Source: Streptomyces sp. NL15-2K
Lineage (GTDB): Bacteria; Actinomycetota; Actinomycetes; Streptomycetales; Streptomycetaceae
Reading direction: 5' to 3'
Assembly: GCF_030551255.1 (NCBI RefSeq)
Contig: NZ_CP130630.1
Coordinates: 3,887,501-3,951,500 of the forward strand
DNA: 64,000 bases
Shown here: positions 42,644-51,854 of the stretch, one piece after another
How positions within the stretch are numbered: the first letter of the stretch is position 1
Layout: each line of letters begins with the position of its first letter
Notes under the pieces: generated by a model
Database searches by the model: none
The model's input: only the letters and a program-made list of their open reading frames with translations
What the model was told of the DNA's origin: nothing
Program-made: the position numbers and the translations under genes

Positions 42644-43584
42644 TGAGTACGATCACGCTCGCGTCGAAGCGCCGCCGGTCGGCGCTTCGTACGGCCGCCT
42701 TCATGTCGCCCTGGCTGATCGGCTTCGCGGTCTTCTTCGCGTATCCGCTGATCTCTACGGTCTATTTCTCGTTCATGCACTACGACGGCTTCAAACCGCC
42801 GACGTGGAGCGGAACGAAAAACTGGACATACGTCTTCGAGCACTACCCCCTCTTCTGGCCCGCCCTGCGCAACACCCTGTGGCTGGTCCTCGTCATGGTC
42901 ACTCTCCGGGTCGCCTTCGGCCTGGGCGTCGGCATCCTGATCACGAAGATCAAGACGGGCACGGGTGTCTTCCGCACCCTGTTCTACCTGCCGTACCTCG
43001 CCCCGCCCGTGGCGGCCACCATGGCTTTCGCCTTCCTCCTCAATCCCGGCACGGGCCCGGTCAACTCGATACTCGAGAGCATCGGGCTGCCGGCCCCCGG
43101 CTGGTTCAACGACCCCTCCTGGTCCAAGCCGGCCCTCACCCTGCTCGCCCTGTGGGGCATCGGCGACCTGATGGTCATCTTCATGGCCGCGCTGCTCGAC
43201 GTACCGCAGGAGCAGTACGAGGCGGCCGAGCTGGACGGGGCCTCGGCGTGGCAGCGCTTCCGCTACGTCACCCTCCCCAACATCTCGCCGATCGTCATGT
43301 TCGCCGTGGTCACCGGCGTGATCCAGACGATGCAGTACTACGCGCAGCCGCTGATCGCCGGAAAGGTCGCCTCGGGCGTGATCCAGGGCGCGGGCACGCA
43401 GTTCGAGCCCGGCTACCCGGACAAGTCCACGCTCACCCTCCCCCAGCTCGTCTACAACCTCGGCTTCCAGCGCTTCGACTACGGCTCCGCGTGCGTCGTC
43501 GCCCTCGTCCTCTTCGCCCTCTCCATGGCCTTCACCGCGTTCCTGATGCGGCGCCGGGGCGGTCTCATCCAGGCAGGTGACTGA
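42643..43584 (+). CDS. csnF: ABC sugar permease, first subunit
   Basis: ATG 42643 shares a base with the csnE stop. The 313-residue protein has six membrane helices (starting AAFMSPWLIGFAVFFAYPLI) and the EAA loop EAAELDGASAWQRFRYVTLP that contacts the ATPase. It is the MalF-like half of the importer for glucosamine oligosaccharides, with CsnG. Confidence 0.93.
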   Translation: MSTITLASKRRRSALRTAAFMSPWLIGFAVFFAYPLISTVYFSFMHYDGFKPPTWSGTKNWTYVFEHYPLFWPALRNTLWLVLVMVTLRVAFGLGVGILITKIKTGTGVFRTLFYLPYLAPPVAATMAFAFLLNPGTGPVNSILESIGLPAPGWFNDPSWSKPALTLLALWGIGDLMVIFMAALLDVPQEQYEAAELDGASAWQRFRYVTLPNISPIVMFAVVTGVIQTMQYYAQPLIAGKVASGVIQGAGTQFEPGYPDKSTLTLPQLVYNLGFQRFDYGSACVVALVLFALSMAFTAFLMRRRGGLIQAGD

Positions 43585-43586
43585 CC

Positions 43587-44477
43587 ATGACCCAAGTACT
43601 GGACAGGCCCGTCGAGTTGACGGCACCCACGTCGGCGGAACGCACGGCGCGCCGCAGGGCCGTACTCGAATGGATCGCGATCCACTCCCTCGGACTCGCC
43701 GCGGCCCTCTTCTTCACCCTCCCCTTCGTGTTCGTGTTCCTGACGTCCCTCATGAGCGACACCCAGGCCCTCAGCCGCGACCTGATCCCGCACACCTGGG
43801 AGTGGGGCAACTACCGCGAGGTCTTCGACACGCCGGGCTTCCTGACCTGGTGGAGGAACACGCTCCTGTACGCCGGCGCGGGCACCGTCCTCACCGTCGT
43901 GTCCTCGATTCCCGTGGCGTACGCGCTCGCCAAGTTCCGCTTCCGGGGCCGCAATCTGTCGCTCATGCTGGTGATCTCGATGATGATGCTGCCGCCGCAG
44001 GTGGTCATCATCCCGATGTACCTGTTCTGGGCGAAGCAGCTGGACCTGTCCGGCACGCTGTGGCCGCTGATCATCCCGATGGCGTTCGGTGACGCGTTCT
44101 CGATATTCCTCCTACGCCAATTCCTGACGACCATCCCGAACGAGTACCTGGACGCGGCGAGGGTGGACGGCTGCGGCGAGCTGCGCACGCTCCTGAAAGT
44201 CGTCCTCCCCATGGCGAAACCGGGAATCGCCGCCGTAGCCCTCTTCCAGTTCTTCTACGCCTGGAACGACTACTTCGGCCCCCAGATCTACGCCTCCGAG
44301 AACCCCGGCGCCTGGACCCTCTCCTACGGCCTGGAGTCGTTCAAGGGCGCGCACCACACCGACTGGAACCTGACCATGGCCGCCACCGTTCTGGTCATGG
44401 CCCCCGTGATCCTCGTGTTCTTCTTCGCGCAGAAGGCGTTCGTCGAGGGCGTCACGCTCACCGGAGTGAAGGGTTAA
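43587..44477 (+). CDS. csnG: ABC sugar permease, second subunit
   Basis: The 296-residue MalG-like permease starts 2 bp after the csnF stop. Six membrane helices and the EAA loop (EYLDAARVDGCGELRTLLKV) are clear. The C-terminus ends GVTLTGVKG, the family's usual ending. It pairs with CsnF. Confidence 0.93.
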   Translation: MTQVLDRPVELTAPTSAERTARRRAVLEWIAIHSLGLAAALFFTLPFVFVFLTSLMSDTQALSRDLIPHTWEWGNYREVFDTPGFLTWWRNTLLYAGAGTVLTVVSSIPVAYALAKFRFRGRNLSLMLVISMMMLPPQVVIIPMYLFWAKQLDLSGTLWPLIIPMAFGDAFSIFLLRQFLTTIPNEYLDAARVDGCGELRTLLKVVLPMAKPGIAAVALFQFFYAWNDYFGPQIYASENPGAWTLSYGLESFKGAHHTDWNLTMAATVLVMAPVILVFFFAQKAFVEGVTLTGVKG

Positions 44478-44483
44478 CCACGT

Positions 44484-45749
44484 ATGAAACTCACCGTGGT
44501 CGGCGGAGGCTCGACCTACACACCGGAACTCATCGACGGCTTCGCGCGCCTGAGGGACACCCTTCCCATCGAGGAACTGGTCCTGGTGGACCCGGCGGCC
44601 GGGCGACTGGAGCTGGTGGGCGGACTGGCCCGCCGCATCTTCGCCCGCCAGGGCCACGACGGCCGGATCGTCACGACCGACAACCTCGACGCGGGCGTCG
44701 AAGGGGCGGACGCCGTGCTGCTCCAACTCCGCGTCGGCGGCCAGGCGGCCCGCGAGCAGGACGAGACGTGGCCCCTGGAGTGCGGCTGCGTGGGCCAGGA
44801 GACCACGGGCGCGGGCGGCCTGGCCAAGGCCCTGCGCACGGTCCCGGTCGTCCTGGACATCGCCGAACGGGTCCGCCGTACCAACCCGGACGCCTGGATC
44901 ATCGACTTCACCAACCCGGTCGGCATCGTCACCCGCGCCCTGCTCCAGGCCGGCCACAAGGCGGTCGGTCTGTGCAACGTGGCGATCGGCCTCCAGCGGA
45001 AGTTCGCGGCGCTGCTCGGCATGGAGCCCCGGGATGTCCACCTGGACCACATCGGCCTCAACCACCTCACCTGGGAGACGGGCGTACGCCTGGGCGGCCC
45101 GGAGGGCGAGGACGTCCTCCCCGAACTCCTGTCCGACCACGGCGACAAGATCGCCGCTGACCTGCACCTCCCCCGCCCCCTCCTCGACCACCTGGGAGTG
45201 GTCCCGTCCTACTACCTGCGCTACTACTACGCGCACGACGAGGTCGTACGGGAACTGCGCACGAAGCCCTCCCGGGCGGCCGAAGTGGCCGCGATGGAAC
45301 GCCGGTTGCTGGAGATGTACGCGGACCCGGCCCTCGACTCGAAGCCGGACCTCCTCGCCAAGCGGGGCGGCGCCTACTACTCGGAGGCGGCGGTGGACCT
45401 GGCAGCCGGGCTCCTGGGCGGAGGCGGGAGCCCCTACCAGGTCGTCAACACGTACAACCGGGGCACGCTCCCCTTCCTCCCCTCCGACGCGGTGATCGAG
45501 GTACAGGCGGCGGTGGGCGGGAAGGGCGCGACACCGCTGCCCGTGCCGACGGTGGACCCGCTGTACGCGGGCCTGATGGCGAGCGTGACGACGTACGAGG
45601 ACCTGGCCCTGGAGGCCGCCCTGCGCGGCGGCCGCGAGCGGGTCTTCCGAGCCCTCCTCGCCCACCCCCTCATCGCCCAGTACGAGTACGCCGAATCGCT
45701 CACCGACCGACTGATCGCACACAACCGGGAGCATCTCGCGTGGGCCTGA
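44484..45749 (+). CDS. csnH: GH4 glycosidase (NAD+- and Mn2+-dependent type)
   Basis: The 421-residue enzyme has the GH4 N-terminal dinucleotide loop (VVGGGSTYTPELIDGF), CGCVGQETTGAGG, IDFTNPVGIV, and the metal ligands C164 (GLCNVAIG) and H194 (GLNHLTW). GH4 enzymes cleave glycosides by a redox-assisted elimination using NAD+, often on phosphorylated sugars. In this operon it would split imported glucosamine oligosaccharides. Six bp separate it from csnG and its end overlaps csnK by 10 bp. Confidence 0.92.
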   Translation: MKLTVVGGGSTYTPELIDGFARLRDTLPIEELVLVDPAAGRLELVGGLARRIFARQGHDGRIVTTDNLDAGVEGADAVLLQLRVGGQAAREQDETWPLECGCVGQETTGAGGLAKALRTVPVVLDIAERVRRTNPDAWIIDFTNPVGIVTRALLQAGHKAVGLCNVAIGLQRKFAALLGMEPRDVHLDHIGLNHLTWETGVRLGGPEGEDVLPELLSDHGDKIAADLHLPRPLLDHLGVVPSYYLRYYYAHDEVVRELRTKPSRAAEVAAMERRLLEMYADPALDSKPDLLAKRGGAYYSEAAVDLAAGLLGGGGSPYQVVNTYNRGTLPFLPSDAVIEVQAAVGGKGATPLPVPTVDPLYAGLMASVTTYEDLALEAALRGGRERVFRALLAHPLIAQYEYAESLTDRLIAHNREHLAWA

Positions 45750-46711
45750 CCGCAAGTGTCCTCGCCGTAGACGCGGGCAACAGCAAGACCGACGTGGCGG
45801 TCGTGGCGGCCGACGGGACCGTCCTCGCCACGGCCCGCGGGGGCGGGTTCCGGCCGCCTGCGGTGGGCGTCGAGGCGGCGGTGGACAAGGTGGCGGAAAC
45901 GGTGGCACGCGCCTTCGCCACCGCCCGGGTCACCTCCGTCGACCACGTCTCCGCCTGCCTGGCCAACGCCGACTTCCCGGTGGAGGAGGAACAACTGGCG
46001 GCCGCGTTGCACGCGCGCGCGTGGGGCACGAGCGTGCGGGTCCGCAACGACACCTTCGCGGTCCTGCGCGCCGGCGTCACCGAACCGCGCGGTGTCGCCG
46101 TCGTCTGCGGAGCGGGCATCAACTGCGTCGGCATGCGCCCCGACGGGCGCACCGCCCGCTTCCCCGCGCTCGGCCGCATCTCCGGCGACTGGGGCGGCGG
46201 CTGGGGCCTGGCGGAGGAGGCCCTGTGGCACGCGGCCCGCGCGGAGGACGGCCGCGGCGCCCCTACGGCCCTCGCGCGCACCCTCCCCGCCCACTTCGGA
46301 CTGCCGTCCATGTACGCCCTGATCGAGGCACTGCACCTGGAACACGTCGAGCCGACCCGCCGCCACGAACTGACGCCGGTCCTCTTCTCCACGGCGGCCT
46401 CCGGAGACCGGGTGGCCCGCGCCCTCGTCGACCGCCTGGCCGACGAGGTGACGACCATGGCGACGGTGGCGCTGACCCGGCTGGACCTGCTGGACGAGGA
46501 GACCCCGGTCCTGCTCGGCGGCGGCGTCCTGGCCGCCCGGCACCCCCAACTGGACGATGGCGTACGGGACCTGCTGGCGGAGCGAGCGCCCAAGGCCGTA
46601 CCGCGGGTGGTGACGGCGAGTCCGGTGCTGGGGGCGGCACTGTTGGGGTTGGACCGGATGGGGGTGTCGTTGGCGGTGCAGGAGCAGGTGCGGGCGTACT
46701 ACGAGCAGTGA
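45740..46711 (+). CDS. csnK: BadF/BadG-type sugar kinase (glucosamine kinase role)
   Basis: GTG 45740 lies inside the end of csnH. The 323-residue ASKHA-fold kinase shows the phosphate-1 loop VDAGNSKTDVAV, RNDTFAVLRAG, and VVCGAGINCVG, followed by the GRISGDWGGGWGL segment of the N-acetylglucosamine/glucosamine kinase group. It would phosphorylate the glucosamine released by CsnH for entry to amino-sugar metabolism. It is the last gene of the operon. Confidence 0.9.
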   Translation: MGLTASVLAVDAGNSKTDVAVVAADGTVLATARGGGFRPPAVGVEAAVDKVAETVARAFATARVTSVDHVSACLANADFPVEEEQLAAALHARAWGTSVRVRNDTFAVLRAGVTEPRGVAVVCGAGINCVGMRPDGRTARFPALGRISGDWGGGWGLAEEALWHAARAEDGRGAPTALARTLPAHFGLPSMYALIEALHLEHVEPTRRHELTPVLFSTAASGDRVARALVDRLADEVTTMATVALTRLDLLDEETPVLLGGGVLAARHPQLDDGVRDLLAERAPKAVPRVVTASPVLGAALLGLDRMGVSLAVQEQVRAYYEQ

Positions 46712-47237
46712 AGCGCGCAGTACCCCCGCCTGGACGCTAAGCCGACGGGGCAGCCAGGGTCGTGCGCAGTGCTCCTGATGGCCTGTGGCTCCTTGGTGCG
46801 ACTGGGTATCACGGGGTGGTGTTCAATGTGGTGAGATCAGCCTTTTATGGCACTTTCCGGTGATTGTTCATCGTGAGGTGCGGGAGCGTGATGGTGCATT
46901 CGGTAGCGTGCGTGTCACTGCGAGGCCGGTGAGAGCAGCAGTCACGATTCCGGTCTCCTTGAGAATCCGCCCCGTGCCCAGGAAAGCGACGCGGGGTCCC
47001 CGCCCCGCCCGGGTCCACACCGGGCGGAAAGCGTCCGGCGGGGCGGATACCCCAGCCTCCGAATCGCCGCAGCCGGCGGCGCCACAGGCGGCAGGTACCG
47101 CACACGATGAGCACCCGCACCGCACCCGGCGGCGACGGCCCACGGTCCCACGGCAGGCGTCCAAACCCCGCCCAGCACGACGGACCACTTCCCGGCATCC
47201 AGGAAAACCCCAGGATCGCCCAGGGAACCTCAGCTCA

Positions 47238-47360
47238 TCAGCGACGCTCTCGGGCTGCCCCGCGCGACGGGGCGACGAAGCCGTCGGCCTTGAGCTCCTC
47301 GACCAGTTCCCGCAGGAATCGGACGGTCTCCGGACCGCCGGGTGGTGGTCGCGCCGACGA
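47238..47360 (-). pseudogene. Possible C-terminal relic of a solute-binding protein
   Basis: A short minus-strand frame reads GPETVRFLRELVEELKADGF followed by VAPSRGAARERR and a stop. Actinobacterial glutamate-type binding proteins often end with FLR-LV-ELK-DGFVA. Nothing upstream continues the fold. The resemblance is short and could be chance. Confidence 0.3.
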
Positions 47361-47367
47361 CCCTGAC

Positions 47368-47478
47368 GGGGACGTGTCGGGGGGTGTCCGCCCGCAGCGG
47401 TTGGCGCGTCAACACGGGCGAGTTGGTAAGTGGCCGATTCCGCGCCGTTCCGAGGACGGACACCCCCGACACGTCCCC
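47368..47478. repeat. 22/23-bp inverted repeat with 66-nt spacer
   Basis: The left arm 47368-47390 (GGGGACGTGTCGG..., one extra G) and the right arm 47457-47478 (CGGACACCCCCGACACGTCC..) are reverse complements over 22 bases. The spacer has no reading frame of note. It may be a remnant of a small mobile element or a strong hairpin ending a transcript. Confidence 0.7.
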
Positions 47479-47762
47479 GACCCACCACCCACCCGCACGC
47501 GCTACGCGCACCCCCACCGAACCCGCGCAGGCCGCCGCTGGCATCCCCCGACCCACCACCCTCACAAGCCCTCGCAAGCCCCCACAAGGGAACCGAACCG
47601 ATTCCGACGGCGTATTCATGGGCAGGGGGTGGTGCGGCGGGACACCGCCAAGCCGCCGGCAGGCATTCCGCTGCGATCCGATCAAGATCCAGCCAAGGCC
47701 GGTGCGGATGTCAGTCCCGGCAGCGATACTTGCGGCGACGGATGACCATGGGGGAGGTCACA

Positions 47763-49250
47763 GTGACACACCCGAAGAGCAGCGCGGCACCACCACCGGG
47801 ATCCGGCATGCCCACCATGCCGGCCGTGCCTCCACAACCCGGCGCACCCGGCGCACCCGGCCCAACCGCGCCTCCCGTCCCCGCCGCCCCCGCGCCGCAG
47901 GCAACCGCACCCACGCCCACGTCCACACCCACGCCCCCACGCCGCACGGCCTTCGCCGAGGGCGTCGACCGACTACGCGCCGCCGCCACCACCGAACCCG
48001 GCCGGCTCCGCATCATCGGCGCGGTCCTCGCCCTCCTCGTCGTCGCCTTCGGCGCCGTCACGGCCTGGCAGACGACCGACCGCTCCACCGCCGCCGACGA
48101 CGTGCTGAACAACAGCCAGCCGCTCAGTTCCGCCGCCGACATCTACCGCGCGCTGGCCGACGCCAACACCGCCGCCTCCAGTGGCTTCCTGGCCGGCGGT
48201 CAGGAGACGCCCGCCTCCCGCGACCGGTACGAGAAGGACATCGACACCGCCGCAGAGGGCCTGGTCCAGGCCGCCGCCAACTCCGAACCCGACTCCCCGT
48301 CGGCGCAGACCGTGGCCAAGCTCAACCGGCTGCTGCCGGAGTACAAGGGCCTGGTCGAGCGGGCCCGGACGTACAACCGCCAGGGCTTCCCGGTCGGCGG
48401 CGCCTACCTGCGGTACGCCAACGAGAAGATGCAGGAGCAGATGCTCCCGGCGGCCGAGGACCTCTACAAGAAGGAGAACGAGCGCCTGCGCGCCGACTAC
48501 GCCGCCGCCACGCCCTACCCCTGGGCGGCGATCGGCCTCGGCGTCCTCGCACTGGCCGCGCTCGCCTGGGCCCAGCACCGCAACTACCGCCGCACCAACC
48601 GCGTCCTGAACCACGGCCTGGTCGCCGCCACGGCCACCGCCACGGTGGTGCTGCTGTGGCTGGTCGTCGGCCACAGCGTCGCGCGCGCGAACCTGAACGA
48701 CTCCTACGACCACGGCGTCCGCTCGCTGAAGGTGCTGCACGACGCCCGCATCGCCTCCCTGAAGGCCCGCGGCAACGAGAACCTGACGCTGGTGGCCCGC
48801 GGCGCCGAGACGGTCAAGGTGGGCGACAACACCGTCGACGCCTACGACCACGACTTCCAGACGAACATGAGCCTCCTCGGCAAGGGCCTGACCGAGGCGG
48901 AGAAGCTCGCCGACGACAGCACCGGCGAGCAGCCGGTCACGGCGGCCGTGGGGAACATGACGGAGTGGAAGAAACGCCACACCGACGCCCGCGCACAGGA
49001 CGAGAACGGCAACTACGAAGCGGCGCTGGACAAGGTGATCGGCGCCAAGGGCGCGACCGGCGAGTGCTTCGACAGTGTCGACGCGAATCTCGTCAAGGCG
49101 CTCGATCATGAGGAGACCGAGTTCAAGCAGGCGGCCGGTGACGGGGTGGGCGCGATGTCCGGGCTGCCGGTGGGCACCGCCGCTCTCGCGGTCCTGGGCG
49201 CGGCCGGCGCGGTGCTGGGCATCGGCCGCAGGCTGTCGGAATACCGGTGA
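47763..49250 (+). CDS. GlnX-like four-helix membrane protein of the PknG cassette
   Basis: GTG 47763 lies 6 nt after GGGGGAGG; upstream in-frame ATGs at 47742 and 47748 lack such a site. The 495-residue protein has a Pro/Ala-rich cytoplasmic N-terminus, helix 1 (IIGAVLALLVVAFGAVTAW), a helical extracytoplasmic domain of about 140 residues, helices 2 and 3 (AAIGLGVLALAALAWAQ; ATATATVVLLWLVVGHSVA), a second extracytoplasmic domain and helix 4 near the end. This topology matches mycobacterial GlnX, which relays amino-acid signals from GlnH to PknG. The adjoining GlnH-like and PknG genes support that reading. Confidence 0.8.
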   Translation: MTHPKSSAAPPPGSGMPTMPAVPPQPGAPGAPGPTAPPVPAAPAPQATAPTPTSTPTPPRRTAFAEGVDRLRAAATTEPGRLRIIGAVLALLVVAFGAVTAWQTTDRSTAADDVLNNSQPLSSAADIYRALADANTAASSGFLAGGQETPASRDRYEKDIDTAAEGLVQAAANSEPDSPSAQTVAKLNRLLPEYKGLVERARTYNRQGFPVGGAYLRYANEKMQEQMLPAAEDLYKKENERLRADYAAATPYPWAAIGLGVLALAALAWAQHRNYRRTNRVLNHGLVAATATATVVLLWLVVGHSVARANLNDSYDHGVRSLKVLHDARIASLKARGNENLTLVARGAETVKVGDNTVDAYDHDFQTNMSLLGKGLTEAEKLADDSTGEQPVTAAVGNMTEWKKRHTDARAQDENGNYEAALDKVIGAKGATGECFDSVDANLVKALDHEETEFKQAAGDGVGAMSGLPVGTAALAVLGAAGAVLGIGRRLSEYR

Positions 49251-49257
49251 GGGCCCG

Positions 49258-50331
49258 ATGAACCCGATGAAAGGGGGCGTGACGATGCGGGGACGACGTT
49301 TGCGGGCCGTCCTGAGGGGCTGGGGCGGTGTGGGTGCGATGGCGGTCGTGTGCGCCCTGGCGGTGGTCTTCGCGCTGCTGCTGCCGCTGATCCAGCCTGA
49401 AACCGACAGCGGAGGCACGGCCACCGGCGGCGGAGGCGTCACGCACGGCATCCAGGCGCGGGCCGACGCGGAGTGCGAGGCCCCGGAGAAGCAGACCCTG
49501 TCCCCGTCGGGCGCGGACGGCGCCACGATCGACGCGATCAGGAGCCGCCAGGGCGGGAAGCGCAAGCTGATCGTCGGCGTCGACCAGAACAGCTTCCGCT
49601 GGGGCTACCGCGACCCGAACAGCGGCGCCGGCGCCGACCTGGAGGGCTTCGACATCGACCTGGTCCACCGGATCGCCGAGGACATACTCGGCGACCCGGA
49701 CGCGGTCCAGTTCAAGGCCATCCCCACCGACCAGCGCATCCCGGCGATCAAGGACGGCCGCGTCGACATGGTCGTCCGGACGATGACGATCAACTGTGAG
49801 CGGCTGGGCGAAGTGGCGTTCTCCGCGCCCTACTTCAAGACCGGCCAGCAGCTCCTGGTGCCCAAGTCCTCGACGATCACCGGGTACGACGGCTCGCTCG
49901 CGGACCAGAGGATCTGCACCGCCAAGGGCTCCACGGCGAACACCAAGCTGGCCGGCGACCAGAAGGCGGGCGAGCTCGTCTCCTCCGCCGACATCGCGAC
50001 GACGGTCCCCAACCAACTCGACTGCCTGGTAAGGCTCCAGCTCGGGGAGGTCGACGCCGTGGTCACCGACGGCGCGCTCGCCGCGAGCCAGGCCGCGCAG
50101 GACCCGACGGTCGAACTGAGGGGCTCCCCCTTCACCACCGAGTACTACGGCGTGGCGATGAAGAAGGACGCCGACGATCTGGTACGCCGGGTCAACCAGA
50201 TCCTGGTGGAGTACCGGCAGGACACCGTCGGCGGCTGGCAGGCGTCGTACGACAAGTGGCTGTCGGCGACACTGGGCAAGAACTCCGCGAAAGCGCAACC
50301 GCCGTCACCGCAGTACCTGCGCAAGAGCTGA
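49258..50331 (+). CDS. GlnH-like amino-acid-binding protein, membrane-anchored
   Basis: ATG 49258 (MNPMKGGVTMRGRR) sits 7 bp after the previous stop with GAGGG upstream; ATG 49285 behind AAAGGGGG is an alternative. A single N-terminal helix (GAMAVVCALAVVFALLLPLI) anchors the protein; there is no lipobox cysteine, unlike mycobacterial GlnH. The family-3 binding domain follows (RKLIVGVDQNSFRWGYRDPN, LEGFDIDLVHRIAEDI, DMVVRTMTINCERL, FSAPYF). It would bind aspartate, glutamate or a similar ligand outside the membrane and pass the signal to the GlnX-like protein. Confidence 0.85.
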   Translation: MNPMKGGVTMRGRRLRAVLRGWGGVGAMAVVCALAVVFALLLPLIQPETDSGGTATGGGGVTHGIQARADAECEAPEKQTLSPSGADGATIDAIRSRQGGKRKLIVGVDQNSFRWGYRDPNSGAGADLEGFDIDLVHRIAEDILGDPDAVQFKAIPTDQRIPAIKDGRVDMVVRTMTINCERLGEVAFSAPYFKTGQQLLVPKSSTITGYDGSLADQRICTAKGSTANTKLAGDQKAGELVSSADIATTVPNQLDCLVRLQLGEVDAVVTDGALAASQAAQDPTVELRGSPFTTEYYGVAMKKDADDLVRRVNQILVEYRQDTVGGWQASYDKWLSATLGKNSAKAQPPSPQYLRKS

Positions 50332-50339
50332 CGGAACAG

Positions 50340-50429
50340 CACCACATATCAACAACGCACCGCAGATCGACGACACACCGCAGATCAACAACACACCGCA
50401 GATCAGCAACGCGCCGCATATCCACAGCG
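50340..50429. repeat. 18-bp tandem repeat, five imperfect copies
   Basis: Units resembling CACCGCAGATCAACAACA start at 50340, 50358, 50376, 50394 and 50412. They lie between the GlnH-like gene and the coiled-coil gene, directly after the stop. The A-rich composition on the plus strand differs from the flanks. Confidence 0.85.
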
Positions 50430-50497
50430 CACCAAGGACAGAGAACCCGACGTAACACAACGCACCCGCCGGAACACAACGCAGCGAGAGGTGATCG

Positions 50498-51829
50498 ATG
50501 GGCGTCACGGACCCCGCCGGGCCGGTGATGGACCGGGACGAGGTGGACCGTGCGCTGGCGCGGCTCGGCGCGGAGCACGAGGCGATCGAGACCTCGCTCC
50601 TCGCCCTTCAGGACCACGCGGGCCGCAGACTCCTCGAAGGCGCCGAGCTCACGGGCACGACCAAGGAGCGCTGGCAGGCCACGGAGGCGTCGATCACCTT
50701 GCTGTGGGCGTACTTCGACGCGTACAGCGACGCGTTGCGCTCCGCGCGGGAGATCCGCGCCCGCCGCCGCTGGTCCAGCCGTGACGACCTGGTGGAGCTG
50801 ACCGAGCTGCTGCGCGGCGAGTCCGTCACGGTGGCGGGCTCTGCCACCGCGACCGCCAACGCACCGACGCTGCACGGCGGTTCGAGCAAGCTCAGCGAAC
50901 AGTTCTCCCTGGTCACGCTGGTGGACCGGATGAACGAGCTGTACGCGACCTCGCTGGACATGGTGGTCGCCGCCGACGCCGTGTGGTCGGCGCTGCCCGC
51001 CCGGATCGATCTCCTGGCCGCGGAGCTCCAGCGCACGCGCCGCCTCGCGCACTCCGTCGGCGTGCGGCCCGGCGAGCACCCCGCGGGCGACGACCTGGAG
51101 CGCATCACGCGCACCCTGACGTCCCTGCGTGAGCAGGTGGTCTCCGACCCGCTCGCGTTCTGGAAGCCCGCCGAGGGCAGCACGGCGCCGGGCGGGGGCA
51201 GGCCGGACACCACGGTGTACGACCGTGAGGCGCGCGCCCTGGAGGACGTGCGCCGGGAGATCGACGCCGTCCTGACCGTCCGGCAGGACGCGGAGGCACG
51301 GCTGGTCAAGCTGCGGGACGTGCTCTCCCGCGCGGACCGCACGCTCGCCGAGGCGCGCACCGCGCGCGGCGAGGTCCTGGCGAAGATCGCCGCCACGGAG
51401 GTGCCGGCGGTCAGCGGCCCGCCGACCGTGCTGCAGGAGCAGCTGGCGACGGCCGCCGAGTACCGCAGACACGCCCAGTGGCACCGCCTGTCGCCGCTCC
51501 TGGAGTCGCTGGAGCAGAAGGCCGAGGACGAACTGCTGCGCGCCCGCGAGTCGTTGACCGCGGTCACCGCGCCTCTGGCGGTCCGCGCGGAGTTGCGCGG
51601 CCGGCTCGACGCGTACAAGGCGAAGGTCGCCCGGCACGGGCTCGCCGAGGACCCGTTCCTCATCGAGCGGTACGACGCGGCGCGGCGGATGCTGTGGAGC
51701 GCGCCCTGCGATCTGCGCGTCGCCGAACAGGCCGTGCTGCGCTACCAGCAGGCGGCCGCCGAACTGCTCGCCACTCCGCGCGTGCCCGGCCAGGGCGGGC
51801 CCGAGGACCGTAGGGGGCCCGGAGCGTGA
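50498..51829 (+). CDS. Coiled-coil cytoplasmic protein of the PknG cassette
   Basis: The 443-residue product starts at ATG 50498 behind GAGAGG. No signal or membrane helix is present. Long heptad-rich helices (DVRREIDAVLTVRQDAEARL, LSRADRTLAEARTARGEVLA, SLEQKAEDELLRARESLTAV) dominate. I recognise no named family. It lies between the receptor genes and the kinase, 26 bp before PknG, so it is a candidate scaffold or kinase substrate. Confidence 0.75.
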   Translation: MGVTDPAGPVMDRDEVDRALARLGAEHEAIETSLLALQDHAGRRLLEGAELTGTTKERWQATEASITLLWAYFDAYSDALRSAREIRARRRWSSRDDLVELTELLRGESVTVAGSATATANAPTLHGGSSKLSEQFSLVTLVDRMNELYATSLDMVVAADAVWSALPARIDLLAAELQRTRRLAHSVGVRPGEHPAGDDLERITRTLTSLREQVVSDPLAFWKPAEGSTAPGGGRPDTTVYDREARALEDVRREIDAVLTVRQDAEARLVKLRDVLSRADRTLAEARTARGEVLAKIAATEVPAVSGPPTVLQEQLATAAEYRRHAQWHRLSPLLESLEQKAEDELLRARESLTAVTAPLAVRAELRGRLDAYKAKVARHGLAEDPFLIERYDAARRMLWSAPCDLRVAEQAVLRYQQAAAELLATPRVPGQGGPEDRRGPGA

Positions 51830-51854
51830 GCGACAAAGGGGGTAGGCCGTCGTC

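Larger units (their letters stand above)
46712..47762. other. 1-kb gene-poor region between csn operon and PknG cassette
   Basis: No intact gene is supported on either strand. The first 200 bp are lower in G+C than the flanks. At 47238-47360 (minus) the frame reads GPETVRFLRELVEELKADGF, which resembles the end of a solute-binding protein and may be a relic. A 22/23-bp inverted repeat spans 47368-47478. A 16-bp phrase CCCCGACCCACCACCC occurs twice after it. The last 100 bp must hold the promoter of the cassette. Confidence 0.55.

Noticed and set aside
46785..47366. 193-codon plus-strand frame in the gene-poor kilobase
   Set aside because: Amino-acid content is low-complexity Arg/Pro/Ala, no ribosome site fits, and it crosses the possible relic on the other strand.
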